Part shown: in pieces, positions 22,360-34,560 of the stretch | How positions within the stretch are numbered: position 1 is the first letter of the stretch | Layout of the letters: every line of letters begins with the position of its first letter | DNA from: Hordeum vulgare subsp. vulgare | Taxonomy: Eukaryota > Streptophyta > Magnoliopsida > Poales > Poaceae | Length of the DNA: 64,000 nucleotides | NCBI RefSeq assembly: GCF_904849725.1 | Contig: NC_058521.1 | Coordinates: 142,628,744-142,692,743 of the forward strand | Direction of reading: 5' to 3' | Made by a program: the position numbers and the translations under genes | The notes under the pieces: generated by a model | The model's input: only the letters and a program-made list of their open reading frames with translations | Database searches by the model: none | What the model was told of the DNA's origin: nothing

Positions 22360-24418
22360 TTGGTTTATGCGGAAACAACTCGACGTAGTTTAAGCAGGAT
22401 TACCCAACTATCCTTGAGTGTGGACACGGCTATTCGAATAGTTTACACTCTGCAGAGGTAGTACGCTGGACCCACGAGATCCGGGAAACTTCCGTGTCAT
22501 CCACGACTCGCGGTATATCACATACCCGAGGTAAGTACCTGATCAATGCCTTTCCCCTGACGATACTAGACAAAGAGGTCCACTCGATTGGTACCCACCC
22601 CACATGTTGTACGTCTTACGATCACCAACTCTGGACTGTACCAACCATGCGGGGACCAACAGTGTGACTGGAACTCATAAAAATGGCATGGTCGTCCTAC
22701 CTGGCACGACCCCATCACGAGAGTGACCACACATCACTCCCGCCACTAGTAATATGGCTCTTTGCTAGCAAGGACCAGAGTAATTAACATAGCCCCATCC
22801 CATAAGTGGTAATGTGGTCGTACTGGTAAGGTTGGGACGGTCGACACATCATAAATCTAATCCCATTTCCGAAACCATACTCACACAAATACCGGGTGCA
22901 TCACTTCACCAAAAGTGACCACCTATCTCATCATCACCCTCGGGCATTAGTTGCACCCGATGGGGTTTTCATAAACTCTTGCTTTATGTCAACAACATGC
23001 TCATGATAATACTACTTCTATATTTACTTGTCAACATGGTATTAGCATGACCCTCAAGTGGTAGGGTCAAGCTCAATGCATGTGCTCCGGGGGAGCCTTC
23101 GGTAAAACCATATCAAATGATTACCGACACTTATTATCATATGCAACGGGAATACTTGCTATTTTAACATGCAAAGTAACATATGCTCAGTCATGGTCAA
23201 AGGGCTGCTTGCCTTGCTCACGTAAGTCCTCGGTGTCTTCGAGGTCTTCCGCTCCAACTCCGAATACTCTGTCTACCCGTCAACTATCATGAGAAACAAT
23301 TACGGTAAGCCACACAACAAGCAGAAACAAAAGTGTTTTATAAATAGAAGTTTTATTTTTCTTGGACCTCTCTGGTCATAAGAAAAATACTTTAAGCTTT
23401 CCATAGGAGGTTGGAATCATCAAGGATTTTTGAATGGATGGAAAGAGCAATAGGTGATTATTGAAGAAGCCTACAGAAATCATTCTCTCAAAAATGAGTG
23501 GAGGCACTCAATAAACAGAGCACAATTTTAGAAATATTTAGGATGTTGTCTCACTGGATTTGGAGTTGATAAGAATATTCTAGGAGTTTTCTAATATGGA
23601 ATAAATAGCAATAGGAAGCTATTTATTTATTGCAACAGAAGTAAGTCACACAAAAATGTTGACCAATGCTTCAAAAATAGGGCATGATTTTAGAAGGCCC
23701 TAGGAATTGGAATCACTCCATTTGGAGTTGATTTGAATTTGCTAGGAATTTTGAAAGTTGGGGCATTTATATCCAGATTTGGATTTGAATAATGACACTA
23801 CAGAAAGTATTCTTGGAAAAATGTGCAAAGCACATGTGTGGATAGAGCTTGAATTTATGAACCTGTAGAAATTTGAATCAAGCAATTTGGAGTTAGTATG
23901 ATTTTATGATGGAATTTATAAGTTATGGAGAAAAGGAAAATGAGAATAGCTCAGCCTCTGGGGGGGTTATCTTGTGCCACCGGCGCCAGATAGGCCTTCG
24001 GGCTGGCCCAGTGGCTCGGGCCACCAGCGAGGGGGCCACACAGGAGGCGTACCGGCCTAGTGCGCCTTCGGCGAGGGCAAGCGCGAAGCGCTTGGGGCGC
24101 CTTCACTTAGGCGGGCGGCCAGCTCCTGGCTCACTGACGCGGGGGTCCTGCTGGCCAGGTTGTCTTCAACCTCCCGCCGTGGGAAGGCAGGGGAGATCCG
24201 ACGAGGCCCCGGCGCCACAGGGCCCCTTCCTTGCTGGCTCGGCCACCGGAGTGCTTGGGGAAACCTGCCGCACCCGCCTGGGATCTCATTCCCGCCGGGA
24301 AGCCACCGAGGCAAGCGGGGCCTTGGCTGCGGTGCAGCCGGCTTCGGCCGCAAGGTAGAGGACGCTCCCCGGCCATCAGGGAGGAAGGAGGAAAAGAGGG
24401 AAGGAGCGGCGTCGGCTC

Positions 24419-24433
24419 GGGGGGGGGGGGGGG
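24419..24433. repeat. Poly-G run within a GC-rich island
   Basis: Uninterrupted run of about 14 G in the GC-rich part (23950-24700) of the LTR of E. The exact length may be affected by sequencing. Confidence 0.8.
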
Positions 24434-27400
24434 TCCCCAGGGGCTTAGAGGCCAGGGGAAGAGCCCCTGGTTGGCCCGGCTCGAGAGGAGGCCCCGGGTG
24501 GGGCTTCGTCCATGGCAGAAGGAGGATGCTTGGGAGAGAGAGCCGGGCTCACTAAGAGGAGTGTTGGGGAAGCACGAGGAAGTGGGAACACGAGGGACTC
24601 GGGAGAGGGAAGATAAGAGAGGAGGAGGAGGCAGGAGAGCTTGGAAGCTCTCGGGTGCACCCATGGGCATGGGTGCCACACGTCCCAGAGTTACCTTGGA
24701 AGGTAGCTAGTGGATGGAGATGCTTTGAATGGTCAAGGGAAAACTCTGAGACACACTGGGGCATCTTGATTCAACAAGAGATGGACTGGAGGAAAGCAAC
24801 AAAGTGCAGAGCACCCATATTGCAGTCCAGGGTGGTGGTCACCATGGTCACCTGTGCCTACATGGTCCAAATGGCTAGTCAAACATGTCTGGGAGCTGGG
24901 GCATGCTACCTGGAAGGTGAGTGAGGAGTTTTGCTTCAAGTGGAGTTGGTTTGAACGCCTGTTGACTTAGGTAAACATTTCAACGGGAAACTAGAGGCTC
25001 ATATAGGTGGTTTTCACAGGCAGAGATGGGAGGTGAAACCATGTCCTGGAGCATGTGGTATGGAAGGACTTCACACGTGCAAAAATTCAGCTCAAGCAAA
25101 GAAGTGTAGCTAGGACTTGTTGTACAAAGCTACCTTTCAGCCAGAAATGAACTTGATGATGTGCTGCTCATTTTCTCCACATGAGCATGGCATCTCTTGG
25201 TTTGAAATGAAGCATTGACACACTAGAGAGGATCTAGAAAGAATTGGGGGTATTAGCTTAAGCATAAGTATGGGAAGAGAGGTAAAACAGTGCTGCCAAG
25301 GGTGAAAAAGAGAAGTAGTTACAAAGGGTTTTTCTCCAATAATTGACCAGTGGCCATGGGAATGTTACTGGAGGTAAAATTAACTAGAGACAACTGTGGT
25401 AGAAAGTGGAGCTCAAGGGTAAAAGTGGAAGGGGTAAAAGAAGCCAATTTAGTGAGTGCACACAAGGTGTTTGATCTGTGGTTAGGCTACCAGATGGATT
25501 CCAATGGCTATGAAACTTAACAGGATCAAATAATAGATTAAGATAGGCTTGCACACCAAATTTGGGATTTGCTCGAGAAGTTTTCCAATGTAGACTTGGA
25601 AAACCCATAAAATGGGCATAAATGGATTTCTTCTTACAACCTTATTCAAATAAATGCCCACAAATCCAATATTTGGTGTAGGGGCGTTATTTGAGCATTA
25701 AGACATGCACAAAAAGTTTGAGGCCAATTGGAGAAACTTTATAATGTAAAGTTTACCAAAGTCAGAAATCAATAGAGACGGTTTTGAGGGTCTTAGGACA
25801 AGTTCCTATATTCTCCTTGATGCACCACTTGGTGTGGATGCATTATTGGAGTATTAGGACATGTCCACTAAATTTGGGCACAATTGGAGAAACTTCACAA
25901 TGTAGAGTTGCTCAATTTTAAATCTGGACATATAGGGTTTTAGAATAATTAGGGGAGTCAAATCAACTTGGATTGAGATGAAACTTGGCAAGATCATCAA
26001 AAATATCATAGATGACATGCTGAAATTTTACTGGAATTTATTGAGAATATTTCTTATAGAAATATTTCCAAAGCTTGAAATAGGCAGGAATGGTGTTGGA
26101 GGGGGTTTGCCCAATATTTTAACATGACCATGTGTTGAAACTCATATATATGGAATAAATATATCCACTGAGTTTCCCTAAATTTTCTTAAATATTTTGA
26201 AAGCAATAAAAATAACTTTCCTTCATAAGAGACCATTTCTGGCCTCACAGAAAGGCATTTAAATAAAATAATAAAATAACTTTTAAAATAACAATATGGT
26301 GATTTTTGGATGACATTTTGATAATAGGTTTTAACTAAAATAATTGGTGCAAAAATAAGTTCCCAATTGAGGACTTGTAGTACAAATCTCATCTCGGGGG
26401 TTTGGAAGTTTTAATTCAAAGAAATGCTTTTGATGAAAAATAATATTTGGTAAAAATATATATTGGTCCTAAACACATGGCATGATCATTAGGCAGGGTA
26501 ACATGGTATGAGGAGGTGAGTTGGAGGATGGCAAGAATCAATTGGGGAGTAATCACATGCATTCAAGCAAGCAGGCAATCAATAGTCACTTCAAGCATCA
26601 CAAGCATTCACAATTTTTTAATTGGTCCTAATTTTTGAAATAAGATAATTAGTCAGTAAAGCCAAACACAGGGTGTTACAAAAGCTCAAGACATTATACA
26701 CTTTGTTTCACATAAACCACCATAGACATTCTGAGATATATTGCCACGGGACTTCAACAGTTACGTCTCATGACTTGTGTGTTCATAGTCATATTGGTTT
26801 GCATGATCATATAGCTGACATAGTACTTGTGGCAAAGCTACCATTCATCATTGTTTACATGTTATGCTAGATCATTCCACATCCTGGTACACTCCCAAAC
26901 ACATTTATATAGGGGCATCTTGTTTAGTAGTTTTTCAAATTGAGTTGTATGTAGTGTGATGTTTTTGATTATTAGAGCACTATCTCAGTGAGGAAAGGAT
27001 GCTGGAAACAATAATTCCCCCACAAGTCGTGATGAGACTCTGGACAAAAAAGAGAGAAAGAAAAGAAAAGAAGAACAAGAGAAAAGGAAAGAAAGAAAAA
27101 AGATAAAAGATAAAAAGATAAAAGAGAGAATGGACAGTGCTACTACCTCTTTTTCCACATTTGTGCTTCAAAGTAGCATCTTGTTTTTCATATAGAGAGT
27201 TTCATCTTTTGTCATTTTGATATGATAGTGGGAATTTTTCATTATAGAACTTGACTTGTATATTCTGATGATGGGCTTCCTCAAATGCCCAAGGTCTTCG
27301 TGAGTAAGCAAGTTGGATGCACACCCACTTAGCTTCAGTTGAGTTTTCATACACTTATATGTGTAGTGCATCCATTGCATGGCAATTCTACTCCTCACAT

Positions 27401-27868
27401 TGATATCGATTGATGGGAATCTCCATAGCTCGTTGATCCGCCTAATTGATGCAATAATTTCTTCTCCACTTTTCACCCTTTGAAACCTACCACCATGTTC
27501 TATTCCACATATAAGCTATGTCCATGGTTCCCGCTTATGTATTGACTGAGGTATAAAATATTGAAGCGCATTAAAAAGTACGATCCAATTGCTTGGGATA
27601 ATACCATGGTGCGTGAAATTTCTATTTATATGATGAAGACGAAGACATGACATGCTAATATGTTAAAATGAGTGGGGGTAAACATTCTTTAAGGGTCATA
27701 TATTTTGAAAGCTCATGATCGTGTTACTATGTTTATGGATATTACTATCTTGATATTTGTTGATTCATCGTTTCTCAATGATCATACATGCAAAAGATTA
27801 CATGTTGGGTAGCATGTCACATCAAGAGTTCTATTTTTATCATTTACCTACTCGAGGACGAGCAGGGA

Positions 27869-27884
27869 TTAAGCCTGGGGATGC
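27869..27884 (+). promoter_or_regulatory. Polypurine tract of element F
   Basis: TTAAGCCTGGGGATGC is immediately before the 3' LTR. It is a one-base variant of the C/D/H tract. Confidence 0.8.
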
Positions 27885-29383
27885 TGATACGCCTCCAATG
27901 TACCTATATTTTTTTATTGTTCCATGTTATTATATTAGCATTCTAGGATACTTTCTAAGCAATTACTTCTTGTTTTATATTATTTTTGAGCACTAACCTA
28001 TTAACCTAGTGCCAAGTGCTAGTTGTTGTTTTCTACAAGTTTTTGGCCTTTCAAGAATACTGTACCAAACGAAGTCCAAGTACCCCAAAACTTTTTGATG
28101 AGTTTTTTTCGAGGAAGATCGGAGGGCACACAAGATGCCCGCAAGCCAACAGGGCATGCCCAGTTGTTGTGACCGTGCCCTGATGGCTTGGCTCCAGCTC
28201 CCAACTCGTGTGGCCCTCATCTCTTCACTATAAATTCACATATTTGGGGAAAACCCTAGAGATCCTCCCAACATACTTTTGCTTCCGCCGCAAGTCTCCA
28301 TTAGATCATGTGCCCATCTGGAGCCCTGTTCTGGTGCACTGTCGGAGGATGGATCGATCACAAAGGTCCTCTACATCAACCTTGCTGATCCCATGGTGAT
28401 GTGTGAGTACTCTACCATGGACCTACGGGTCCGTAGTTAGTACCTAGATGGATAGCTCTCTCTATGTTCTTTATTGCAGCGATCACCGCGATTCTCGCGG
28501 TGATCTATCCAATGTAATCATCTTTGTTGTGTGTTTGTTGGGATCCGATGAACTGTGGGTTTATATTCAGATTATTCATTAATAATATTTGAGTCTTCTC
28601 TCAATTCTCCTATGCATGATTTTTGTAGCTTCGTATTTCTCTCCGGTCTATCAATTTGGTTTTCCCAACTAGTTTATTTATCTTCAGTGGGAGAGGTGCG
28701 TTGTAGTGGGTTTAATCTTGTGGTGCTCATCCCAGTGACAGAAAGGGACATGACACATATTGTATTGCTTCCATTAAGGGTAAACGGCGGGGTTTATTCA
28801 TTTTAATTGGATTTACTATGTCTACGTCATGTCATCATCCTTCAAGAATTACTATGTGTTTACTTAATACTCTAGATACATGACAGATGGAGGCAATAGT
28901 TGGTATACCTTCTTATGGACCTGCTGCCTATATACATGATCGTTGTCGTGAATAAATATTGCATGACTATCCGCCTTTCTATCAATTGCGCAACAGCAAG
29001 CTGTCTACCCGTCATATGCTTTCTTCAAGAGAGAAGCCTCTAGCAGAAACAATGGCCCCGGGTCTTCACAAATATATTACTAAAATACAAAAATACCTTG
29101 TTGCCTTTAATTTTTTTAATTTACTTTTTATATCTATTTTTTTATTGTGTATATACCACTACTTATGGCTTGCAAGTAACGAGTTAAAGGGGATTGACAA
29201 CCCTCTTTCTCGTGTTGGGTGCAAGTGTGTGCTCTTTTGTGTTTATGCGCCGGAGACGAAAAATTGCATGGTCGTCGTATTGATTTGATAACCTTTGTTT
29301 TCACTGAGGGAAGTACTTACATCTATTGTGCTACATTGTCCCCTCCTCTTCGAGGAAAATCCCAACGCAGTTCACAAGTATCA
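27885..29383 (+). repeat. 3' LTR of element F (1499 bp)
   Basis: Begins TGATACGCCTCCAATGTACC and ends ACAAGTATCA. A TATA-like TATAAAT lies at 28229-28235. Order and phrases match the LTRs of C and H with much divergence, pointing to a related but distinct family. Confidence 0.85.
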
Positions 29384-29385
29384 GG

Positions 29386-29545
29386 TCACAATCTGTAGCA
29401 TACAGGGCAAGGAAGCACTACACGAGCCAAAATGTTCTTGATGTTGTTGACTTTGATATGAAGTTCACATATGTGGTGGCTGGCTGGGAAGGGTCAGCAC
29501 ATGATGTTAGCATACTTGGCTACAACATGAATCATCTTGATGGCG
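29386..29545 (+). pseudogene. PIF/Harbinger-type transposase, 5' fragment
   Basis: The frame from 29386 encodes RKHYTSQNVLDVVDFDMKFT and AGWEGSAHD, hallmarks of DDE_Tnp_4 (HARBI1-like) transposases. The last D is the expected second catalytic residue. The upstream part, with the first catalytic Asp, is cut off by the LTR of F. At 29545 the gene is interrupted by element G and resumes at 40846. The transposase would cut and paste its own DNA transposon from the nucleus. Confidence 0.85.
29541..29545. repeat. Target site duplication of G, left copy (TGGCG)
   Basis: TGGCG directly before the LTR of G, repeated exactly at 40841-40845, inside the transposase reading frame. Confidence 0.95.
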
Positions 29546-30132
29546 TGTAACATCCCAAATTTTTAATTTGGAATGTTCAACAATTGTAGCTAAGCATCTA
29601 TGCATTTTATTTGAATGATGGTGGCATTTGAATTTTCTTTTTGTATTTTGATTTGCATTTATTTTTGGCACAAGAATTTTCACTCACAAAAATGCCTCAC
29701 AATTATCTTGCCAAGGAAGAAAGAGGAGAAAAAAAGTCAGAAAAAATAGTGCCAAAATTTTTAGAAGAATTTTTTTAGTTTTTATTGGTTTTAAAATATA
29801 TATATATTTTAAAAGTTTTTGTTTTGTGCAAAACAAAATGTCGAGGCTGTGGGAATTTTTTTATAATCATTTTTATATATTATATCAATATTTTCGGCGT
29901 AGGATTTAATTCCTTTCGAAGGGTTTCTTTTTTGTTTTTAATAAAAGGAAACACAAACGTTTTAAATACGAAACTGCCATGGGCCCAATATACGAATATG
30001 ACCCTTACCTCTTTTTATTCTTCCTCACGTAAGATCCTTTCCTTCCCTGCACGTGAGGAAGTTTCCTCACCAGAGGAACGGGATCCGACCCGATCTCCTT
30101 GCTCATGCCATCCCAACCCCTCCCGAGCCCCT

Positions 30133-30139
30133 ATATAAG
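30133..30139 (+). promoter_or_regulatory. TATA box of the LTR of G
   Basis: TATATAA precedes GAAGCCCTC. It is conserved at 38565-38571 in the 3' LTR and is the likely core promoter for the genomic RNA. Confidence 0.65.
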
Positions 30140-30420
30140 AAGCCCTCTTCCTCATTTCTCCGTTCACCATGAAACCCCGTCGAACCCTTCACCATAGCGT
30201 TGCCACCGCCTCGCCAGACTTCCTGTCTAGGCCGAAGCTTCCTAGTCTACTGCCTCTCCTCTCGTCGCCCAAGCCCCGTCCGCCGCCACCACGGGAAGCT
30301 CCCGGAGCTCCTCCGCCGTTTGAGCCCCTCCGCCGCCTCGTTCAGTCGCTGGAGCACCCCCGTCGTCCATCTCCACCTTCGGACACCGCCTCGAGCCTCG
30401 CCGGAGTTCCACAACCACCG

Positions 30421-31092
30421 GTGAACATACTCTTTCTCCTCTCATCCGTAGGATCTTCGATCTACGCTCTAGATCAGGAGTTAGTTACCCTTTCGGTTTA
30501 GTTAGAAAAACCACGTTTTTCTGTTTAGTTAATTTTAGCTGAATGGTTTTTCTTTATTTTGCGCCCGTCCACTAGTTAGACTAAATCGCACACACCTCTC
30601 AGCCACTCACACCTTGCCACGTAGCCTAGTCCTTTTATTTTATTTTTCTGTTTTCGTTTGTGAAATCAGATTAGATCCTAAACTTAGAATCTTTATAACT
30701 TTTATTTTATAACTCCAAATTAGGTGATTATTTTTGCATTGGATCACTAATTTTATGTAGTTTACGTATATATAAAATTTGACCATGTTTGGATTTTTAC
30801 ATTTTGATTTTAAACATATTTTATTCAAATATTATTTTGTGAATACCGATAGTCTAAAAATAGCTTTTTAGTTGATTCTTTTTGCTACTGATCTCTAGTG
30901 ATCTTATTTATCAGTAGGTTTAATTCCAGAATTTTTAGGATATTTTATCTTGGGGTTTTCAAGAAAACAGATTCTGTTTTAGTTCTTGTAGGACAATTTT
31001 GTTCTCTCAAGTTCTAGCTACTTTTTGTTTGTTGCTTTATTTTGTTTACTTGCTGTTGTAATGCTTACCGTGTGAAATTATCGTTTCGTTAG
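30421..31092 (+). other. Possible leader intron in the LTR of G
   Basis: A GC-rich exon-like stretch ends CCACCG|GTGAACATAC. A T-rich tract then runs to TTTCGTTAG|ATCATCC. The 3' LTR has the same layout (38854-39464, GTGAGC to TTTCATCAG). The arrangement is like grass 5'-UTR introns. Splicing is inferred, not shown. Confidence 0.4.
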
Positions 31093-32472
31093 ATCATCCG
31101 GAGTGCGAAGCTTGTTATCTAGAAGCACTCGAGTTCGAAAGTCGTCAGCAAGGCAGGTCACGTTGATCATATTTTACCTATGGGTTTATGTGCATTGTAG
31201 TTCAACCTTCTCCACGCATTGCATGCAAAGTAGGTACTTGGAAATTTGGATCTTGATGTAGTATCATGTCGTAGGCACCCATCACCCTTGTTACTTGGCC
31301 CGGGATGATAATTTTATTTTTGCTATGCTTTTAGTAGACGGGGTTTTGGATGAGTGTTTATCACGAGTGTTGTGAGAATTTAATAATCAAGATCAGAAGA
31401 TTTCAAGATTTTTTTTCAAGGCCTCGTCATGCAACACACATCTGGGTGAAGGATGGTTTTGATGGGCTTCCTGGGGAAACCAGTGGACGACCCGGGATGC
31501 ATGTGGAAGTGCCATGACATCATGCGGAAAGCTTCACCCAGGCATGAAGAGATGGATGGCTGCTTCCAGACCCAAGGCTTACCTGTACAGCCACAAGTCA
31601 TTATGGGCTCTGGCTTGGTTGGACCACGTAGTGACTCTGGACGGGCGGTGCTACGACATGTAGAAGAACAGTAGGATTAGATGGGCACCGACAGTGGCTC
31701 AGAGGAACCCGCTGGAAGACCATTTTTTGATCATCCGATTCTAAAACACCCTGAAGTGCGAGGACTCCAACGGAGGCGATCAAATCTTGTGGGGAACGTG
31801 TGCAAAACTCTATAGAGTACTCAAACCTAATCGATTAGCCGTGTCCATGGTCATGGACAACTTGAGCCAAAGGAACTGAAATTTTCTGGAATTCTCAACA
31901 CAAATAATATTAATGATGTGGGTATTATTGATAACTAGGGTATGAGATATGGTTGGTGGAACCGTCTCATTGAAAACCAACAATGTAGTAAAATTTTGCT
32001 TTTAGCCCCTCTCTTGTAATAGGAGAAAATTTTGCTTTCCGCTAAAAACTTACAGCCCTACCTGCCATATATGCATATAGTATAGATGATACTTTTTCAC
32101 CTATCTCTTTTGTGATTTGCCTGCATATCCAATATGCTGACCTACACGGCTGCAACTTGTCATGTTGTAGAGTACTTTTCCGACCAGGAGTGAGGTCACG
32201 ATCTACACTCGGTGATTTGCCCTGGAGTCAGATGGACTCAACTACCTTTGAAGCTTCCACTAGTCTTCGTTTAGTTATCCCATGAGTTGTCCTTCAGCCT
32301 CTTTATTGTAATATTTATTGTAAAAAAAGACTCGATATGAGATCCGATTAATAAAGTTATGTGATTGAACTCTCGATATATACATTGATGTACTATGTGT
32401 GTACCAACATGATCTTGGGATGGTACGGAAGCACCAAAGACTTGACCATTTCAGGTCGGGTCGCCACAGATA

Positions 32473-32484
32473 TGGTATGAGAGC
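32473..32484 (+). promoter_or_regulatory. Primer binding site of element G
   Basis: TGGTATGAGAGC differs at one base from the usual complement of the initiator tRNA-Met 3' end. It lies four bases after the LTR. Confidence 0.9.
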
Positions 32485-32620
32485 ACACACTGACCGTAGG
32501 ACGTAACCTTTAGGATTGGAAAAGACTTAGGAAGAAAACTATTTTTCTTATATCTATAAATCTTCTATATTTCTCTTCTGCTCATTTCTGACTTCTCTCC
32601 GATCTTCCTATATTTTCTAG

Positions 32621-33328
32621 ATGGTCACCTTCTTCCCAGTTAAGGACATGGAGTTTTGCCAGCCCGACGCAACAATGCCCTTCGGAAAGGAGCTGATGCG
32701 GATCACCAAGGACTTAAGGATTGCTCTGCCAACCATCACCAGAAAACCTACCATGTCTTACTCGGTAGATGCACGCTACAAGATTGAGGTGCACATCCCC
32801 GGAAGAACTTTCGGGACGCGCACAGAACCTGTGGACTTCAAGTTCATCGCACCCAGCTGGATTCTCGGAAGGGACATGGCGGTTCACTCTGCATTCAGAC
32901 GTATCAAGGACGTGTACAGAGGCTGTCCCATTTCACCGGACTTATTCACGGTCTCCCGGAGAGGAGCAGATGGAGAAATCATCAAGACCAAGACTATAGA
33001 CGCTCTTCTGTCCTATGCCCAGACCTTGGAGACACACATCGGGACTCTGGAGCTTCGTGTAAGCAAGGACACAAAGAAGATCAAGCAACTGACGCTCCGC
33101 GAACTCGACCTCGAAGAAGAAGCCCGAGAAGCCCACTACGAGCACGAACTAAAGGTGAAGGACTTCCTGGAGAGGATCGAGTAGTTGAAGGCTCGCGTCG
33201 CATATCTGGAGGAAGAATTGGACATGGGAAAAAATCTTCACCCCAAAGGAGACGTAGCCCCCTTGATCAACAACGAGGAGGACTACGAAGCAAGCTCTAC
33301 CGACGAACCCACCACCATGCATTTATGA
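32621..33328 (+). pseudogene. Extra ORF upstream of gag in G, unknown function
   Basis: An ATG at 32621 opens a frame of 187 codons to a TAG at 33182-33184. Beyond this stop the same frame runs on to a TGA at 33326-33328, giving a 235-codon frame with one nonsense change. No gag, zinc knuckle or enzyme motif is visible. The N-terminal half is mixed. The C-terminal third is charged and heptad-like, with leucines spaced in LETHIGTLELRV and further Glu/Lys-rich segments, suggesting a coiled coil. It sits in the leader before gag. I do not recognise the family. Confidence 0.65.
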
Positions 33329-33544
33329 GGAGGACACATAGACAAGTCCACCAATTTATCTTATCGTTAAACCTTTAGGCCGATGTTTAGGTTATCACAA
33401 ACTTGTATCCCCGTGTTTGAACCTTTTCAGATGATTAAAGAATAAATGTGCGGTGTGATAATTGTTTGTTGCATTTCATATGGGTAGTGTGTTTTCTCTT
33501 TAGACCCTTGTTCTATGCTAATCCCATCCCTCTAAAAATACCAG

Positions 33545-34560
33545 ATGCCTCCGAGGCGTGACCCTGCCTCCAATTTCTCGCACGAACTCACTCAGTTGAT
33601 CCAAGAGAAGAATACCCTGATGCAGTTGATCATTCAGAACCAGAACAATAACAACAACCATCTTCTACCCCAGGCCGACAATCTCACCCATTTTCTGAGG
33701 TTGAATCCTCCGACTTTCTCCAGATGCGTTGAGCCCATTGTGGAAGATGATTGGCTCCGCAAGATGGAGAGGGAACTAACCACTACTGGATGTACTGAAG
33801 CTGAGAAGGTGCGCTTTGCCGCACGTCAACTTGAAGGCCCCGCAGCTGCATGGTGAGAGAACTACACCACCACATACCCCAATGCTGGTGTGACTTGGGA
33901 GCAGTTCAAGCAAGCCTTCCGCATCGCTAATGTCTCCGCTGGATCCATGAGTCTGAAGAAGCGTGAGTTTAGCAACTTACGCTAGGGAAATCGCTCTGTG
34001 GCTCAGTATGTTGATGAATTCAGCATGCTCACCCGATATGCACCTGGAGATGTGGCCGATGATGCAGCCAAGCAGGAGAGGTTCATGGAAGGACTCAATG
34101 ATGAGTTGAGCATTCAGCTGACTGTGGCCAACTTCAACAACTACCAGGAGCTGGTAGATAAGGCCCTCATCTTGGAGGGGAAACAACAGCAGATTGAGAA
34201 CCACAAACGGAAGTATGGGCATGGGATTTCAATTCCGGAGTTCAGTAGAAGCCCCGTTACACCCCCTATTCAGGGAATACCTGAACATGATCCGGTAAGT
34301 TTGGAGGACACAACCATGGAGGAAATGGGAACAACCGCAACCGCGACAACTTCAAGAATGGCAATGGAGGTAATGTCACTCAGCACCATCCCGCTCCAGC
34401 TCAGAAGGATCTGAACCATATCACCTGCTTCAAGTGCCAGAACACGGGACACTATGCCAATGAATGTCCCCAGAACAAGTTGGGAAATGGAAACAACAAT
34501 GGCAACTCAGCAGCAAAGAAGCCCAATCCTTTTCCCCGAGCTCAGGTGAACTACATTGAT
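33545..34560 (+). pseudogene. gag: Element G gag, with zinc knuckle, broken
   Basis: ATG at 33545. The capsid-like part runs through LRKMERELTTTGCTEAEKVR and RFMEGLNDELSIQL. A TGA interrupts at 33854-33856, a TAG at 33983-33985, and at least one frameshift lies between about 34215 and 34410. A CCHC zinc knuckle (C-X2-C-X4-H-X4-C) spans 34426-34467, the nucleic-acid-binding part of Gag. In the family, Gag forms the particle that packages genomic RNA in the cytoplasm. Confidence 0.88.

Larger units (their letters stand above)
21739..26680 (-). repeat. 5' LTR of element E (4942 bp), LARD-like
   Basis: On the minus strand it opens TGTAACACCCTGTG at 26680 and ends GTCGGGGTCCCCACA at 21739, next to the primer site. 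An LTR of nearly 5 kb beside a short non-coding internal region fits the LARD class (Sukkula-like in Triticeae, a resemblance). It contains a CA microsatellite, a GC-rich island (23950-24700) and AT-rich flanks. Long open frames in the GC-rich island overlap one another on both strands and look like composition artefacts. The partner LTR is not in the window. Confidence 0.8.
26681..29383 (+). mobile_element. Element F: 3' end of an older plus-strand retrotransposon
   Basis: About 1.2 kb of internal 3' non-coding DNA, a polypurine tract and a 1.5-kb 3' LTR. The internal part shares phrases with the C 3' region (for example TCTGAGATATATTGCCA near 26728 and the ACTCGAGGACGAGCAGG phrase at 27850). 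The LTR has clearly diverged from those of B, C and D. The 5' part is missing, cut off by E. The five bases after the LTR (GGTCA, 29384-29388) are presumably one target duplication copy, but the other copy is not seen. Confidence 0.8.
29546..32468 (+). repeat. 5' LTR of element G (2923 bp)
   Basis: Begins TGTAACATCCCAAAT and ends GGGTCGCCACA. It contains a promoter-like region with a TATA box (30133-30139), a GC-rich Pro/Ser-coding stretch (30169-30420) and a possible leader intron (30421-31092). An AT-rich stretch with TATATATATTTTAAAA is near 29797. Confidence 0.93.

Noticed and set aside
24057..24710. Long overlapping open frames in the GC-rich island (up to 182 codons) as a host gene
   Set aside because: Open frames exist on both strands at once, with biased Pro/Gly/Arg composition and no domain. 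The stretch lies within a continuous LTR.
1605..29383. B and F as the two ends of one element
   Set aside because: The LTR remnant of B matches C and D closely, while the LTR of F begins TGATACGCCTCC and differs throughout. Two LTRs of one insertion should be alike.
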